Shown: positions 17,258-26,981, numbered from the stretch's first letter. The stretch: DNA of 39,641 nt from Paraliobacillus quinghaiensis (GCF_003426025.1 NZ_QJSH01000023.1:1-39641); one strand, 5' to 3'. Program-made: numbers and translations. The notes: a model not told the origin generated them from the sequence alone.

Positions 17258-17398
17258 ATGATCCCATCCAATCTTTATAGTCTCTTCTAATACTATACCC
17301 ATCGTTTAAACCATTAAACCATCTAACTCTTTTTGTTCAATCCGCCTTTTTGTTTACATAGAATAAAATAAGGAGTAAAAGAAAGGGAGGTAATTGCT

Positions 17399-18367
17399 AT
17401 TTCTATTATACAACATTACATTGCAAATTTTAATGGTAAACCTGTGGAGGTTGACAATTATCAAGGATACCAAATAGGTGATCAGTACTATTTTATTGCG
17501 CCAACGGAGCAAGTGGAGGTAATTCATTTAGAACATAATTGGTGTGCAGACTTTTTAATTGAAAATGGATATCGACAAGTAGCAAAAGTTATTCAAAATC
17601 AACAAGAACAATGGATAACTACTGAAAATGACAAACACTATATCGTTTTACAAGCCAACCAAAGTTCACAAATGAAGTTGTCTCATGGTGAACAACTAGC
17701 GCATTTCCATCAAACGGGTGCATTATATCCATACACGCCGAACTATATTTCAACCTATGGTCTGTGGCAATCACTTTGGGAAGAGAAATTAGCGGGATTT
17801 GAGGCATATTACCAGACACAGTTAGAAGTTCGACCTGCTTCACGTTATCTTCGTTTGTTTATCGATACCTTTCCATATCTTATTGGCTTAACTGAAAATG
17901 CAATCCAGTACGTTCAAGAAGCAAACCTGGAAAGACGTTTTGATCGCCCTGATCAAGCTTGTATTACATTCCAACGATACCGGAACCAATTAGAACACTA
18001 CTTTATTTTTTCTGATCAGTTTTTTTATGATCATCCTTCTCGAGATTTAGCAGAATATATTCGCCCTTTTTTACTAGACAATAATGAGAAAAAGAATCAG
18101 TATATTCGATCGTTTTTAGATGATTATGAGAAAGTCCGACCTTTATCGGTATTTAGTTGGCGAATCTTATTTGCACGGTTATTATGTCCAATTCATCTAT
18201 TTGATTTTATTGATAAAGCCAAACACCAAGTTGACAGTGAGGAGACATATTTTCGCTATAAAGACTTATTAGAAAAGCAAGTAAACTATGAAAAAGGACT
18301 GAAAAGTTTTTATCATATGGTTGGAATTGACCCAAATCAAAACGAAATACCGTTTTTAGACTGGTAA
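17399..18367 (+). CDS. yutH: YutH, spore coat-associated kinase-like protein (probable ATT start)
   Basis: A member of the CotS/YutH kinase-like family, with the LSHGEQLAHFHQTGA region and conserved Trp/Tyr-rich C-terminal half; in B. subtilis YutH is a spore coat protein. The conventional start is GTG 17444 (307 residues), but it has no ribosome binding site. A strong site GGGAGG (17385-17390) lies exactly 8 nt before an in-frame ATT at 17399, and the frame between reads like the family N-terminus (SIIQHYIANFNGKPVEVD). No ATG, GTG or TTG occurs between the upstream stop and 17444. I therefore place the start at ATT 17399 (322 residues). A sequence error is the alternative. Confidence 0.75.
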   Translation: MSIIQHYIANFNGKPVEVDNYQGYQIGDQYYFIAPTEQVEVIHLEHNWCADFLIENGYRQVAKVIQNQQEQWITTENDKHYIVLQANQSSQMKLSHGEQLAHFHQTGALYPYTPNYISTYGLWQSLWEEKLAGFEAYYQTQLEVRPASRYLRLFIDTFPYLIGLTENAIQYVQEANLERRFDRPDQACITFQRYRNQLEHYFIFSDQFFYDHPSRDLAEYIRPFLLDNNEKKNQYIRSFLDDYEKVRPLSVFSWRILFARLLCPIHLFDFIDKAKHQVDSEETYFRYKDLLEKQVNYEKGLKSFYHMVGIDPNQNEIPFLDW

Positions 18368-18401
18368 TTCTATTTTTTCAGAAATTTTAGGCAATTGTTT
18401 C

Positions 18402-18430
18402 TTGAATATGTATGTGTCGAACGGTATAAT
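18402..18430 (+). promoter_or_regulatory. SigA promoter of the threonine operon
   Basis: TTGAAT (18402-18407), a 17-bp spacer and TATAAT (18425-18430), 55 bp before hom. No T-box or riboswitch is seen between promoter and start. Confidence 0.7.
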
Positions 18431-18485
18431 GTCCATTATAGATAAACAAATGTACTTTTAAAAAATACAAGGGGAGGCGTATAAT

Positions 18486-19778
18486 TTGCAAAAAATACAT
18501 GTTGGTTTATGTGGACTAGGTACTGTTGGAACAGGGGTTGTAAATGTATTAGAGAACCATCAGGAACAGATCAAACACAAATTAGGGTGTGAAATTGAAA
18601 TTGAGAAAATTTTAGTAAATGACCTAGATAAACCTAGAGATGTTGTAATTGATCGGGCATGGCTGACAACAAATCCTGATGAACTTGTTGATAATAAAGA
18701 TATAGACGTTATTATCGAAGTAATGGGTGGTATTGAGGATACCAATAAATTATTAGAACGTGCGTTGAACAACAAAAAGCACATTGTAACAGCTAACAAG
18801 GATTTAATGGCCGTACATGGACAAAAGCTATTACGGTTAGCTAAAGCGAATAAGTGTGACATCCTCTATGATGCTAGTGTTGCAGGTGGTATTCCTATTA
18901 TACGTTCTTTATCTGATGGTCTTGCTTCTGACCACATTGAAAAAATCATGGGTATTGTTAATGGTACAACAAACTATATCATGACAAAGATGACTGATGA
19001 AGGTCTCCCTTTTGATCAAGTTTTGCAAGAAGCACAAGCACTAGGATTTGCTGAAGCAGACCCTACTTCAGATGTGGAAGGCCTTGATGCTGCAAGAAAA
19101 ATGACCCTATTAGCTAATTTAGCATTTAAAATGGAGCTTCATTTAGAAGATGTTGATGTTACTGGTATCAGAGATATTACGCAAGAAGATATAAATTTTG
19201 CGGAAAGTTTAGGATATACGATTAAATTAATTGGTATTGCTTCCATTCACGAAGGAAAGGCAGAGGTTAGTGTAGAGCCAACATTGTTACCTAAAGATCA
19301 TCCATTAGCTCTAGTGAAAAATGAATTTAATGCGGTATATGTACATGGGGAATCTGTTGGGGAAACAATGTTTTATGGACCAGGTGCAGGAAGTCTACCT
19401 ACTGCTACAGCTATTGTTTCAGATTTAATGGAAGTAGTTAAAAACATTCGTCTTGGTAGTAGTGGTAATACCTATGTTGATCCACAGTTTGAACGTTTAT
19501 TAAAAGATGATAATGAAAAATTCACAAGAAACTTTATAAGACTAGAAGTAAACGACAAAGCTGGTACTTTTCAAGAGATAACAAATGTATTTTCAAATCA
19601 TGCAGTTAGTTTTGCGAAGATCTTACAGTTACCTGGGGAAGAAGAGGGAACAGCTGAAATTGTAATGGTTACACATAAGATAAGTAGAGGACAATTATTA
19701 AAAAGTTTAGCTCAATTAGAAGAATTAGATGTAGTTAGACGATTAATAAGTCATTATCGAGTAGATGGGGAGGAATAA
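18486..19778 (+). CDS. hom: Homoserine dehydrogenase
   Basis: A 430-residue enzyme that reduces aspartate semialdehyde to homoserine. Order of domains: NAD(P)-binding Rossmann fold with [11 protein letters not shown] (6-16), catalytic/dimer domain with [13 protein letters not shown] and [14 protein letters not shown], and a C-terminal ACT domain (about 350-430, [16 protein letters not shown]) for feedback control by threonine. Start is TTG, with the strong site GGGGAGG. First gene of hom-thrC-thrB; only 2 bp separate it from thrC. Confidence 0.95.
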   Translation: MQKIHVGLCGLGTVGTGVVNVLENHQEQIKHKLGCEIEIEKILVNDLDKPRDVVIDRAWLTTNPDELVDNKDIDVIIEVMGGIEDTNKLLERALNNKKHIVTANKDLMAVHGQKLLRLAKANKCDILYDASVAGGIPIIRSLSDGLASDHIEKIMGIVNGTTNYIMTKMTDEGLPFDQVLQEAQALGFAEADPTSDVEGLDAARKMTLLANLAFKMELHLEDVDVTGIRDITQEDINFAESLGYTIKLIGIASIHEGKAEVSVEPTLLPKDHPLALVKNEFNAVYVHGESVGETMFYGPGAGSLPTATAIVSDLMEVVKNIRLGSSGNTYVDPQFERLLKDDNEKFTRNFIRLEVNDKAGTFQEITNVFSNHAVSFAKILQLPGEEEGTAEIVMVTHKISRGQLLKSLAQLEELDVVRRLISHYRVDGEE

Positions 19779-19780
19779 AA

Positions 19781-20842
19781 ATGGCTTGGGAAGGGTTATT
19801 AAAACACTATAAAGAATATTTACCTGTAGGAGAAAAAACACCACCAGTCAGTTTGCATGAAGGAAACACGCCTTTAATCAAACTAGAAAACTTATCTAAA
19901 AAATATGATATTGAAGCATATGCAAAAGTTGAGGGCATTAACCCAACCGGTTCATTTAAAGATCGTGGTATGGTAATGGCAATGGCAAAAGCAATTGAAG
20001 AGGGCGCACAAGCGGTGATTTGTGCGTCAACTGGTAATACGTCGGCATCTGCTGCTGCATACGCTGCAAGAGCAGGTTTACGTTGCATCATTGTTATTCC
20101 TGAGGGGAAAATTGCCCAAGGGAAATTAGCACAAGCAGTGATGTATGGTGCAGAAATTTATTCGATTGAAGGTAACTTTGATGATGCATTACGGATAGTT
20201 CGCAAATTAGGCGAACAAGATGGTATTACTTTAGTTAACTCTGTTAATCCATATCGTATTGAAGGACAGAAAACTGGTGCATTTGAGGTATGTGATGTAT
20301 TAGGACATGCTCCTGATTATCTTTTTATACCAGTTGGGAATGCTGGTAATATTACGGCGTATTGGAAAGGTTTTAAAGAATATAACGAAGAAAAACAAAC
20401 TGGCTTACCAAAAATGATGGGCTATCAAGCAAGTGGAGCTGCTCCAATTGTGCATGATCGTGTTTTTGAAAATCCTGAAACAGTTGGTACAGCAATACGA
20501 ATTGGAAACCCTGCAAGCTGGGATAAAGCTATAAAGGCTAGAGAAGAGTCGGGTGGTACAATTGATGAAATTACTGATAAACAAATGATTGCTGCATATC
20601 AATGGATGGCTGGAAACGAAGGAATTTTCGCAGAGCCAGCTTCAAACGCCTCTGTTGCTGGATTATTTAAAGCGTTAGAAGAAGGTAAGGTGGCGAAGGG
20701 TTCAAAAGTTGTTTGTGTCTTAACAGGGAATGGATTAAAAGACCCTAATACAGCAATTGATTATAATGAAATAAAGCCTCGTGTTCTACCAAACGAAGAG
20801 GAAACAGTAATGAATGTTATTTTAGGTAGTGGACAGGAATGA
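19781..20842 (+). CDS. thrC: Threonine synthase
   Basis: A 353-residue PLP-dependent enzyme converting O-phosphohomoserine to threonine. The PLP lysine is K60 in [10 protein letters not shown], and the phosphate-binding loop [11 protein letters not shown] follows in the C-terminal half. Length is that of the short bacterial type. The ribosome binding site (GGGGAGG) lies within the end of hom, and its stop overlaps the start of thrB by 4 bp, implying coupled translation. Confidence 0.95.
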   Translation: MAWEGLLKHYKEYLPVGEKTPPVSLHEGNTPLIKLENLSKKYDIEAYAKVEGINPTGSFKDRGMVMAMAKAIEEGAQAVICASTGNTSASAAAYAARAGLRCIIVIPEGKIAQGKLAQAVMYGAEIYSIEGNFDDALRIVRKLGEQDGITLVNSVNPYRIEGQKTGAFEVCDVLGHAPDYLFIPVGNAGNITAYWKGFKEYNEEKQTGLPKMMGYQASGAAPIVHDRVFENPETVGTAIRIGNPASWDKAIKAREESGGTIDEITDKQMIAAYQWMAGNEGIFAEPASNASVAGLFKALEEGKVAKGSKVVCVLTGNGLKDPNTAIDYNEIKPRVLPNEEETVMNVILGSGQE

Positions 20843-21726
20843 GTTGGCTTATTAAAGTTCCGGCAACGACAGCTAATTTAGGTGCTGGTTTTGATTCGGT
20901 TGGTGTAGCTTTAAATTTATACCTCTCATTAAAAGTTGACCTATCAGAAAAGTGGCGTTTTGTTCCATTATCTGAAGGGATGGACGAGTTGCCGCGTGAT
21001 GAGGGAAACTTAATATACCAAATTGCGTTACAAACGGCGAAACAATTTGGTTATCTTGATCTTCCAGCATGTAATGTGGAAATGACGAGTAACATTCCAT
21101 TGACGCGTGGGTTGGGAAGCAGTGCAACAGCAATAATTGCTGGAATCGAGTTAGCTGTCTGCTTGCTCGATCTTAATCTATCAAAAGAGGAAAAATTGGA
21201 GATAGCTACGGCAATTGAGGGGCATCCAGATAATGTAGCACCGTCTTTATTAGGAGGCTGTGTAATTGGACATTACGATCAAGAGGTTGATTGGATTCAT
21301 GTCCCGATCCATGATTTGGTTTTTTTAGCGATTATTCCTGACTTCGAATTAAAGACGAAAGAAGCTAGGGCTGTTTTACCTAAGTCATTCTCCTATAAAG
21401 AGAGTGTTCAGGCGAGTAGTGTAGCAAATGTTAGTGTTGCAGCTATTTGTCGGGGGGATTGGATTACTTTAGGTAATATGATGAGAAAAGATCATTTTCA
21501 CCAACCCTATCGAAAAAAACTTGTACCACATTATGATAAAATAGTTGAACTCTTAGATGAAGAAGTTTATGGAACATTTTTGAGCGGGGCTGGGCCAACG
21601 TTAATTGCTTTAACATCAAAAGAAGTGATTGAACGTAAATTAGCAGACTGGCAAACTATTTTCCCAAAGCTAAACTGGTTACCATTAGAAGTAGAGAATC
21701 GAGGAGTAATTACAACCAAGTTATAA
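20839..21726 (+). CDS. thrB: Homoserine kinase
   Basis: A 295-residue GHMP-family kinase that phosphorylates homoserine. The ATP-binding motif [12 protein letters not shown] is at about 87-98; the N-terminal [12 protein letters not shown] and C-terminal [10 protein letters not shown] stretches are typical. ATG overlaps the thrC stop (ATGA). Last gene of the operon, followed by a strong terminator. Confidence 0.95.
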   Translation: MSWLIKVPATTANLGAGFDSVGVALNLYLSLKVDLSEKWRFVPLSEGMDELPRDEGNLIYQIALQTAKQFGYLDLPACNVEMTSNIPLTRGLGSSATAIIAGIELAVCLLDLNLSKEEKLEIATAIEGHPDNVAPSLLGGCVIGHYDQEVDWIHVPIHDLVFLAIIPDFELKTKEARAVLPKSFSYKESVQASSVANVSVAAICRGDWITLGNMMRKDHFHQPYRKKLVPHYDKIVELLDEEVYGTFLSGAGPTLIALTSKEVIERKLADWQTIFPKLNWLPLEVENRGVITTKL

Positions 21727-21727
21727 T

Positions 21728-21766
21728 AAAAACCTTTCAGCATGATAAATGTTGAAAGGTTTTTTG
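21728..21766 (+). terminator. Terminator of hom-thrC-thrB
   Basis: AACCTTTCA (21731-21739) pairs with TGAAAGGTT (21753-21761), then a T run. Confidence 0.85.
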
Positions 21767-21867
21767 TTATTTTTTAATATACGGAGTTGAGATAAAATCC
21801 GCAATAACTAGTAACAAATTACCAACCCAATAGGCTCCGTTGTAAAAAGAATTTTCGGACCCGCTCC

Positions 21868-21987
21868 TCAAGCGAAATCGGCTCCCTTTCCGCAGGCACG
21901 GCTTCAGCTAACTCGAAGGCAAAAACCGCCTTCGAGTGGATCTTCAGCTCGCGCTGTTCCTGCAGGAGTGTCACCGATTTCGCTTGA
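21868..21987 (-). repeat. Dispersed hairpin repeat, copy 3a
   Basis: TCAAGCGAAATCGG (21868-21881) pairs perfectly with CCGATTTCGCTTGA (21974-21987). The apical hairpin ACTCGAAGGC pairs with GCCTTCGAGT. Confidence 0.8.
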
Positions 21988-22104
21988 TACGCTAGTATTG
22001 TTCAAAAATTAAGAAGATTTAAAAATGCTTTATTTAATTAAAACGAAAAATAGTAGTAATAGAGAAGTACAAGGTATATGATTAAAGATACGCTATCTAG
22101 CGAA

Positions 22105-22259
22105 GGAATCAAAGGCTTTTCACTCCTACGGGAACAGCGAATGTTTCCGATGGGGCGAGTAATCGCAGTCCCACGAGCCGAAAATCCATTTTTAGAAGTG
22201 CACTTTCTTCTAAAAATTAGTTGAGGCCGTGCCCGTGGAAAGGGAAAGCCTTGGATTCC
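22105..22259 (+). repeat. Dispersed hairpin repeat, copy 3b (divergent)
   Basis: The outer stem GGAATCAAAGGCTTT (22105-22119) pairs with AAAGCCTTGGATTCC (22245-22259) at 14 of 15 positions. The conserved CTACGGGAACAGC and GCCGTGCCCGTGG strands are kept, but the apical part is longer and different, ending in a TTTTTAGAAG/CTTCTAAAAA hairpin. Confidence 0.75.
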
Positions 22260-22337
22260 GTAGCGGGATAACGAGTAGTTACGACGGAGTTTATATAAAC
22301 TTAGTCGTAAACGCTATCCTTTAGAAAACGGCAAAAA

Positions 22338-22372
22338 ATAAAGACCCTTTCGGAATGAAAGGATCTTTTAAT
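22338..22372 (-). terminator. Terminator of yutI
   Basis: On the minus strand AAGATCCTTT pairs with AAAGGGTCTT, followed by TATTTTTTG. Confidence 0.7.
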
Positions 22373-22383
22373 CTATGTTTTTA

Positions 22384-22608
22384 TTAAAATACTTGTTCAA
22401 TTTCCGATACGCCAGGAACTTCTGCCATTAAAGCGCGTTCGATTCCAGCTTTTAATGTGATAGTTGAACTTGGGCAGTTTCCACAAGCTCCCATTAAGCG
22501 AAGACGTACGATACCCTCATCAACATCTACTAATTCAACATCCCCACCATCACGTAGTAAAAATGGACGTAATTTATTTAACACTTCTTGAACTTGTTCA
22601 TGCATCAT
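22384..22608 (-). CDS. yutI: NifU-like Fe-S scaffold protein
   Basis: A 74-residue NifU C-terminal domain protein. The Fe-S-binding Cys are C42 and C45 in [10 protein letters not shown]; the N-terminal [14 protein letters not shown] is typical. It serves as scaffold or carrier in iron-sulfur cluster assembly in the cytoplasm. Two adjacent ATG codons (22608, 22605) follow AAAGGAGAAG; an upstream in-frame ATG at 22632 overlaps that site. It lies near yutM, another Fe-S carrier. Confidence 0.88.
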   Translation of the reverse strand: MMHEQVQEVLNKLRPFLLRDGGDVELVDVDEGIVRLRLMGACGNCPSSTITLKAGIERALMAEVPGVSEIEQVF

Positions 22609-22782
22609 CCATCTTCTCCTTTCTAACTTCATTACCAGTATAACATGTTTTTATTAAAAATCTATTCTGTAAAACAGACTATTATAGTTAAATATATTTT
22701 ATCTTTTTCATCAAGTTTTGTAAAATAGAATTAATCAAATATCAATTAAATTGTGAACTTTTTTGGAAGTGGGGGAATGATA

Positions 22783-23100
22783 ATGGTTAATCTTACTGTT
22801 TATGGTGCAGGTGAAATTTGCCCAAGTTGCGTGAATGCACCAAGTTCTAAAGAAACATATGAATGGTTACAAGCAGCTGTATCAAGAAAGTTTCCAAATT
22901 ATAATCAAATCCAATTTATGTACGTAGATATTTTTCAACAGGCAAATAATAAGCAAAATCAACAGTGGATAAACAAGATAAAGGAAGAAGAATTATTCTA
23001 TCCAGTTATAGTCGTTGATAACGAGTTTATCAGTGAAGGAAATCCAAGAATTAAAACAATTTACCAGGTACTCGAACAAAAAATTGATGCAGATGCATAG
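22783..23100 (+). CDS. yuzD: YuzD family protein (DUF1462), thioredoxin-like
   Basis: A 105-residue protein starting MVNLTVYGAGEICPSC. The CPSC pair near the N-terminus and the VNAPSSKETYEWL block define the YuzD family, which has a thioredoxin-like fold and no assigned function. ATG 22783 has AGTGGGGGA nine bases upstream; ATG 22777 is also possible. It is divergent from yutI, the same arrangement as in B. subtilis, which suggests an Fe-S or thiol-related role. Confidence 0.83.
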   Translation: MVNLTVYGAGEICPSCVNAPSSKETYEWLQAAVSRKFPNYNQIQFMYVDIFQQANNKQNQQWINKIKEEELFYPVIVVDNEFISEGNPRIKTIYQVLEQKIDADA

Positions 23101-23174
23101 CGAAATAGCACTACTATTTGTATAATAAAGAAAAGAATAGGTAGGGAAATATTAGTCCAACAGTGGAGGTAACA

Positions 23175-24029
23175 ATGAAAATACCATTTACAAAAATGCA
23201 TGGATTAGGGAATAGTTATATTTATATTAATATGTTTGAAGAGCACATTGAGGAAGAAAAGTTATCAAAATTAGCTATAGATGTAGCAAATAAAGACACC
23301 GGAATTGGTTCGGATGGTTTGATTTTGATAGAACCAAGTAAAGAAGCAGCTGTGGGTATGCGAATTTTTAATAAAGATGGTTCAGAAGGGAAGACATGTG
23401 GCAACGGACTTCGTTGCGTTGCGAAATTTGCCTATGAGAACAACTTAGTTAAGGAAAAGACATTTCTCATTGAAACAAAAGCTGGAAACGTTACAGCAGA
23501 AGTGCATGGCACGCACCAATTGATTGATGAAGTCACTGTGGATATGGGAGAACCTTCTTTAAACCGTAAGGCGATCCCAATGATTGGAGAAGATACTTCA
23601 CAGATTATCTCAGAAAATTTTGAAGTAAGTCATCACCCGTTAGAATTAACAGCTGTTTCAATGGGAAATCCTCATGCAGTCTTTTTTGTAGAAAATATTG
23701 AAGAAGCTCCATTGCATGACCTTGGTCCAATTATTACACATGATCACCGTTTCCCTGAAGGTGTAAATGTTGAGTTTGTTGAAGTCGTTAATGAAACTGA
23801 ATTACACTTTCGTGTGTGGGAACGTGGATCAGGGATTACCCAAGCTTGTGGTACTGGAGCATGTGCGGCAGTTGTTGCGGCAGTTTTAAATCGATATGCT
23901 GCGAAAGATCAAGTTGTTACAGTGCATCTAAGTGGTGGAGATTTAGCTATTCGTTGGGCAACTGACAATCATGTCTGGATGAAGGGAAAAGCCCAAACAA
24001 CGATTGAAGGTACTTTCCTTTGGAGTTAA
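23175..24029 (+). CDS. dapF: Diaminopimelate epimerase
   Basis: A 284-residue PLP-independent epimerase interconverting LL- and meso-diaminopimelate for peptidoglycan and lysine. The two catalytic Cys are C75 in KTCGNGLRC and C225 in QACGTGACA. The N-terminus reads MHGLGNSY, as in B. subtilis. ATG 23175 follows TGGAGGT; a GTG 12 bp upstream overlaps the site. Single gene. Confidence 0.95.
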   Translation: MKIPFTKMHGLGNSYIYINMFEEHIEEEKLSKLAIDVANKDTGIGSDGLILIEPSKEAAVGMRIFNKDGSEGKTCGNGLRCVAKFAYENNLVKEKTFLIETKAGNVTAEVHGTHQLIDEVTVDMGEPSLNRKAIPMIGEDTSQIISENFEVSHHPLELTAVSMGNPHAVFFVENIEEAPLHDLGPIITHDHRFPEGVNVEFVEVVNETELHFRVWERGSGITQACGTGACAAVVAAVLNRYAAKDQVVTVHLSGGDLAIRWATDNHVWMKGKAQTTIEGTFLWS

Positions 24030-24106
24030 ATGTATAATCTCTAAATTTGTATCAGTCATTATTTCTTAGTATACTTGGAGATAGTAAGTGGTAAGGAGGA
24101 ATTAAT

Positions 24107-24466
24107 ATGGTCTTAAATATAACTGACAATGCTCGTTCTCAAATAGAAGAAATGATGAAAGATGAAGACAGAGATACAGTTCGCCTTCGTTTCGGTGTTA
24201 AAGGTGGAGGATGTAGTGGTTTATCTTATTCTCTAGGATTTGATTACGATGTTAATGAAGATCTAGACACATTAGAAGAAGTAAATGGGATTCCATTAAC
24301 AATTTTCAGTCAAGATATTCCTGTTATTGAAGGCACAACCATCGATTTTAAACAAAACATGATGGGCGGCGGATTTACCATCGATAATCCGAATGCAATC
24401 GTATCTTGCGGATGCGGGTCATCGTTCAAAGCAAAGGAACGTGAAGGTACGCCTGAGAACTGTTAA
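24107..24466 (+). CDS. yutM: A-type Fe-S cluster carrier (HesB/IscA family)
   Basis: A 119-residue A-type carrier. The three conserved cluster-binding Cys are C36 (GGGCSGLSY), C101 and C103 (SCGCGSSF); an extra Cys ends the protein. It delivers Fe-S clusters to apoproteins. Strong site AAGGAGGAAT. Followed by a terminator shared with the converging yumC. Confidence 0.92.
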   Translation: MVLNITDNARSQIEEMMKDEDRDTVRLRFGVKGGGCSGLSYSLGFDYDVNEDLDTLEEVNGIPLTIFSQDIPVIEGTTIDFKQNMMGGGFTIDNPNAIVSCGCGSSFKAKEREGTPENC

Positions 24467-24467
24467 T

Positions 24468-24520
24468 AAAAAAATCCTTCTTTTTGCCATAGTTTACATG
24501 GTGAAAAGAAGGATTTTTTA
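24468..24520. terminator. Bidirectional terminator between yutM and yumC
   Basis: AAAAATCCTTCTTTTTGCCAT pairs in most positions with the sequence at 24498-24519; long A and T runs flank it. Confidence 0.8.
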
Positions 24521-24564
24521 TATTGACGGAAAGAAGTCAAATCTCACTGATATAATTTTTTATT

Positions 24565-25554
24565 TTACTCAAACAAACTGGTTGAATGCTTGGGTTGTAC
24601 ACGTGCATCTGGTTCGAGATAAGCTTTTGCATTGTTGATCGCTGTTGGTCCTTCACCAAACCCAGTGGCAATTAGGTTTACTTTTCCTGGGTAGGTACAA
24701 ATATCTCCTGCTGCGTAAATCCCTTCAACAGTTGTTTCCATTTTTGAATTCACAACTATACTATTTTTATCAATTTCCATTCCCCATTTTTTTATTGGCC
24801 CTAATGAAGAAATAAAACCATAATTAACAATAACATCATCAACATCAATAGTAACAACCTGGCTACCTTTTACTTCACTAACTTGCACTTGCTCAATTGT
24901 GTCTGTACCAATAAGAGTTTCGGGTATAAATGGTGTTAAAATTCGAACGTTTGACTTTTGAAGCTTTTCAACACTATGTTCATGCGCTCGAAATTTATCA
25001 CGGCGATGGACTAGTGTTACTTCTGCTGCAATTGGCTCAAGCATTAGAGCCCAATCGACAGCTGAATCCCCGCCACCAAATAAGACAACACGTTTTCCTT
25101 TAAATTTCATCATATTATCTACAAAGTAATGTAGATTTCGACTCTCATATGCCTCTGCTTCTTTTAATGCCAATCTGCGTGGTTGAAATGCACCATTTCC
25201 CGCGGTGATTATTATGGTTTTTGTATAGTGCACATCATTGTTTGTGGTTAATTTAAAAGTCCCATCTTCCAACTTTTCAACATTTTCAACTTCTTGATTT
25301 AAACTGATAGAAGGATCAAACATATCGAGTTGTTCTTTTAAATTATTAACTAGTTCCTGCGCTCCAACTTTAGGAAAACCTGCAATATCATAAATATCTT
25401 TCTCAGGATACAGTGCACTTAGTTGCCCACCAATATGTGGTAAACTTTCTATTATTTTAACACTGGCTTGTCGGAGTCCGCCGTAAAAGGCAGTAAATAG
25501 TCCAACAGGACCAGCGCCAATGATTGTAATATCATAAACTTTTTGATCAGACAT
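24565..25554 (-). CDS. yumC: Ferredoxin/flavodoxin-NADP+ reductase, YumC type
   Basis: A 329-residue thioredoxin-reductase-like FAD enzyme. The FAD motif IIGAGPVG is at 11-18 and the NADPH motif [10 protein letters not shown] near 160; there is no CxxC redox centre, which separates it from true thioredoxin reductases. The [12 protein letters not shown] block near the end binds FAD. YumC is essential in B. subtilis and reduces ferredoxin and flavodoxin. ATG follows GGAGGAATCAGGT. Divergent from the NDH-2 gene. Confidence 0.93.
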   Translation of the reverse strand: MSDQKVYDITIIGAGPVGLFTAFYGGLRQASVKIIESLPHIGGQLSALYPEKDIYDIAGFPKVGAQELVNNLKEQLDMFDPSISLNQEVENVEKLEDGTFKLTTNNDVHYTKTIIITAGNGAFQPRRLALKEAEAYESRNLHYFVDNMMKFKGKRVVLFGGGDSAVDWALMLEPIAAEVTLVHRRDKFRAHEHSVEKLQKSNVRILTPFIPETLIGTDTIEQVQVSEVKGSQVVTIDVDDVIVNYGFISSLGPIKKWGMEIDKNSIVVNSKMETTVEGIYAAGDICTYPGKVNLIATGFGEGPTAINNAKAYLEPDARVQPKHSTSLFE

Positions 25555-25728
25555 ACCTGATTCCTCCTAAATTGACAATAACATTAAGTAGACAACCAAC
25601 ATTCTAACATATTTTGATGTTGAAGTAGTAATAATGCTCTCAAGACATAGATTATGGTTGAAAAATTATTTTAAAAAGTCTAAGATTGGTTTATATTAAA
25701 TATTACAATTTTGTGAATTTATTAATAG

Positions 25729-25750
25729 TATAAATGTGATCTATATCACG
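25729..25750 (+). promoter_or_regulatory. CRP/Fnr-like palindrome at the NDH-2 promoter
   Basis: TGTGATCTATATCACG (25735-25750) matches the TGTGA-N6-TCACA pattern at nine of ten arm positions. It directly follows a -10-like TATAAA (25729-25734), so it would cover the transcription start, a place suited to repression. Confidence 0.5.
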
Positions 25751-25775
25751 TATGTATTGAGATGGATGTGATCAA

Positions 25776-26981
25776 TTGGTAAAGAAAAAAATTTTAATAA
25801 TAGGTGCAGGTTATGCTGGTATTGCAACAGCTGTGAAGCTGCAAAAAAAAATAACCAAAAACGATAATGTGGAAATTTTTTTGGTGAATAAGCATGACTA
25901 TCATTATCAAACAACGTGGTTACATGAAAATGCAGTTGGTGTAAGAACTGATGAACAGACAATGATCCCAATTAAAGATTTAATAGACCAGAGCAAAGTA
26001 ACATTTATAAAAGATACGGTGACTGCTCTAGAAGTTAAGCAAAAAAAAGTTCAATTAGCTAAAAGCACACTTGATTATGATTATCTTGTTGTAGCATTAG
26101 GTTTTGAAGTTGATACATCTCAAATCCTAGGTTTAGACGATTATGCATATCCTTTAGGAACACTAGAACAAGCGAGGACATTAAGAGAACAGCTTGAAAT
26201 GCAACTTGCTGGATTTAATAAGTCGCGCACCAACACACCTCTAACACTTGTGATTGGTGGGGGAGGATTTACTGGTGTAGTATATTTAGGTGAATTAGTA
26301 AATCGACTTCCAGATCTATGTGAAAAATATAATGTCGATCGAGCAGACGTTAAAGTAATTGCAGTTGAGAAGGAACCATCTGTTATGCCAGACTTTGATC
26401 CCGAACTTGGTGAGTATGCAATGCGGTACTTAGAAGAAAGAGGAGTTGAGTTTAGACTTGGCACAGCAGTGAAAAAAGTTGAATCAGACTGTGTTACTGT
26501 TGAGAAAGCGGGAAGAGTTGAGACCATTAAATCTTCTTTATTGTTTTGGTCAGCTGGTGTAAGAGCTAATCGGTTAATTGAAAAATCAGACATACCTGAT
26601 AAGAATGGAAGTGTCGAAGTGCAAGATGATTTAAGGGCACCAGGATATGATGACGTTTTTGTAATTGGTGATTGTGCAGCAGTATATCCGAAGAATAGTA
26701 AAGCTCCCTACCGAGCAACCGCACAAATTGCAATGCAACAAGCAGAAGTATGTGCTAGTAACCTCGTGAAAATAGTAAATAACAACCAAAATTTAAATGT
26801 TTTTCAATTTAATGACCCAGGAACAATAGCTTCATTAGGAAGAAAAGATGCTATTGGTATTATATCCAATAATAAGAAAGTTTTCGGTAGAACAGCATCA
26901 ATTTTAAAGAAGATAATTGATAATCGTTTCCTGTATCAAATTGGTGGATTATCACTTTTACTTAAAAAAAGAAAGCTGTGA
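25776..26981 (+). CDS. Type II NADH dehydrogenase-like FAD oxidoreductase
   Basis: A 401-residue NDH-2 family flavoprotein that would pass electrons from NADH to menaquinone at the membrane surface. The FAD motif IIGAGYAGIATA is at 7-18, the NADH motif VIGGGGFTGV near 160, and FVIGDCAAVYP near 294. Length and motifs suit Ndh/YumB rather than the shorter YutJ; I cannot decide which. The start is TTG at 25776, the first possible codon after an in-frame stop, with only a weak site GGATGTGA. Divergent from yumC. Confidence 0.85.
   Translation: MVKKKILIIGAGYAGIATAVKLQKKITKNDNVEIFLVNKHDYHYQTTWLHENAVGVRTDEQTMIPIKDLIDQSKVTFIKDTVTALEVKQKKVQLAKSTLDYDYLVVALGFEVDTSQILGLDDYAYPLGTLEQARTLREQLEMQLAGFNKSRTNTPLTLVIGGGGFTGVVYLGELVNRLPDLCEKYNVDRADVKVIAVEKEPSVMPDFDPELGEYAMRYLEERGVEFRLGTAVKKVESDCVTVEKAGRVETIKSSLLFWSAGVRANRLIEKSDIPDKNGSVEVQDDLRAPGYDDVFVIGDCAAVYPKNSKAPYRATAQIAMQQAEVCASNLVKIVNNNQNLNVFQFNDPGTIASLGRKDAIGIISNNKKVFGRTASILKKIIDNRFLYQIGGLSLLLKKRKL

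Larger units (their letters stand above)
21783..22328. repeat. Composite element holding two inverted hairpin repeats (locus 3)
   Basis: A non-coding region with the same plan as locus 2: left edge GCAATAACTAGTAA (21801-21814), an inverted repeat copy, a spacer of about 115 bp, a second copy in the other orientation, then TTTATATAAA (22290-22299) and ATCCTTTAGAAAA (22316-22328). ACGGAGTTGAGATAAAA at the left edge is partly repeated directly near the right edge (ACGGAGTTTATATAAA). No ORF of substance. It fills the gap between thrB and yutI. Confidence 0.7.
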
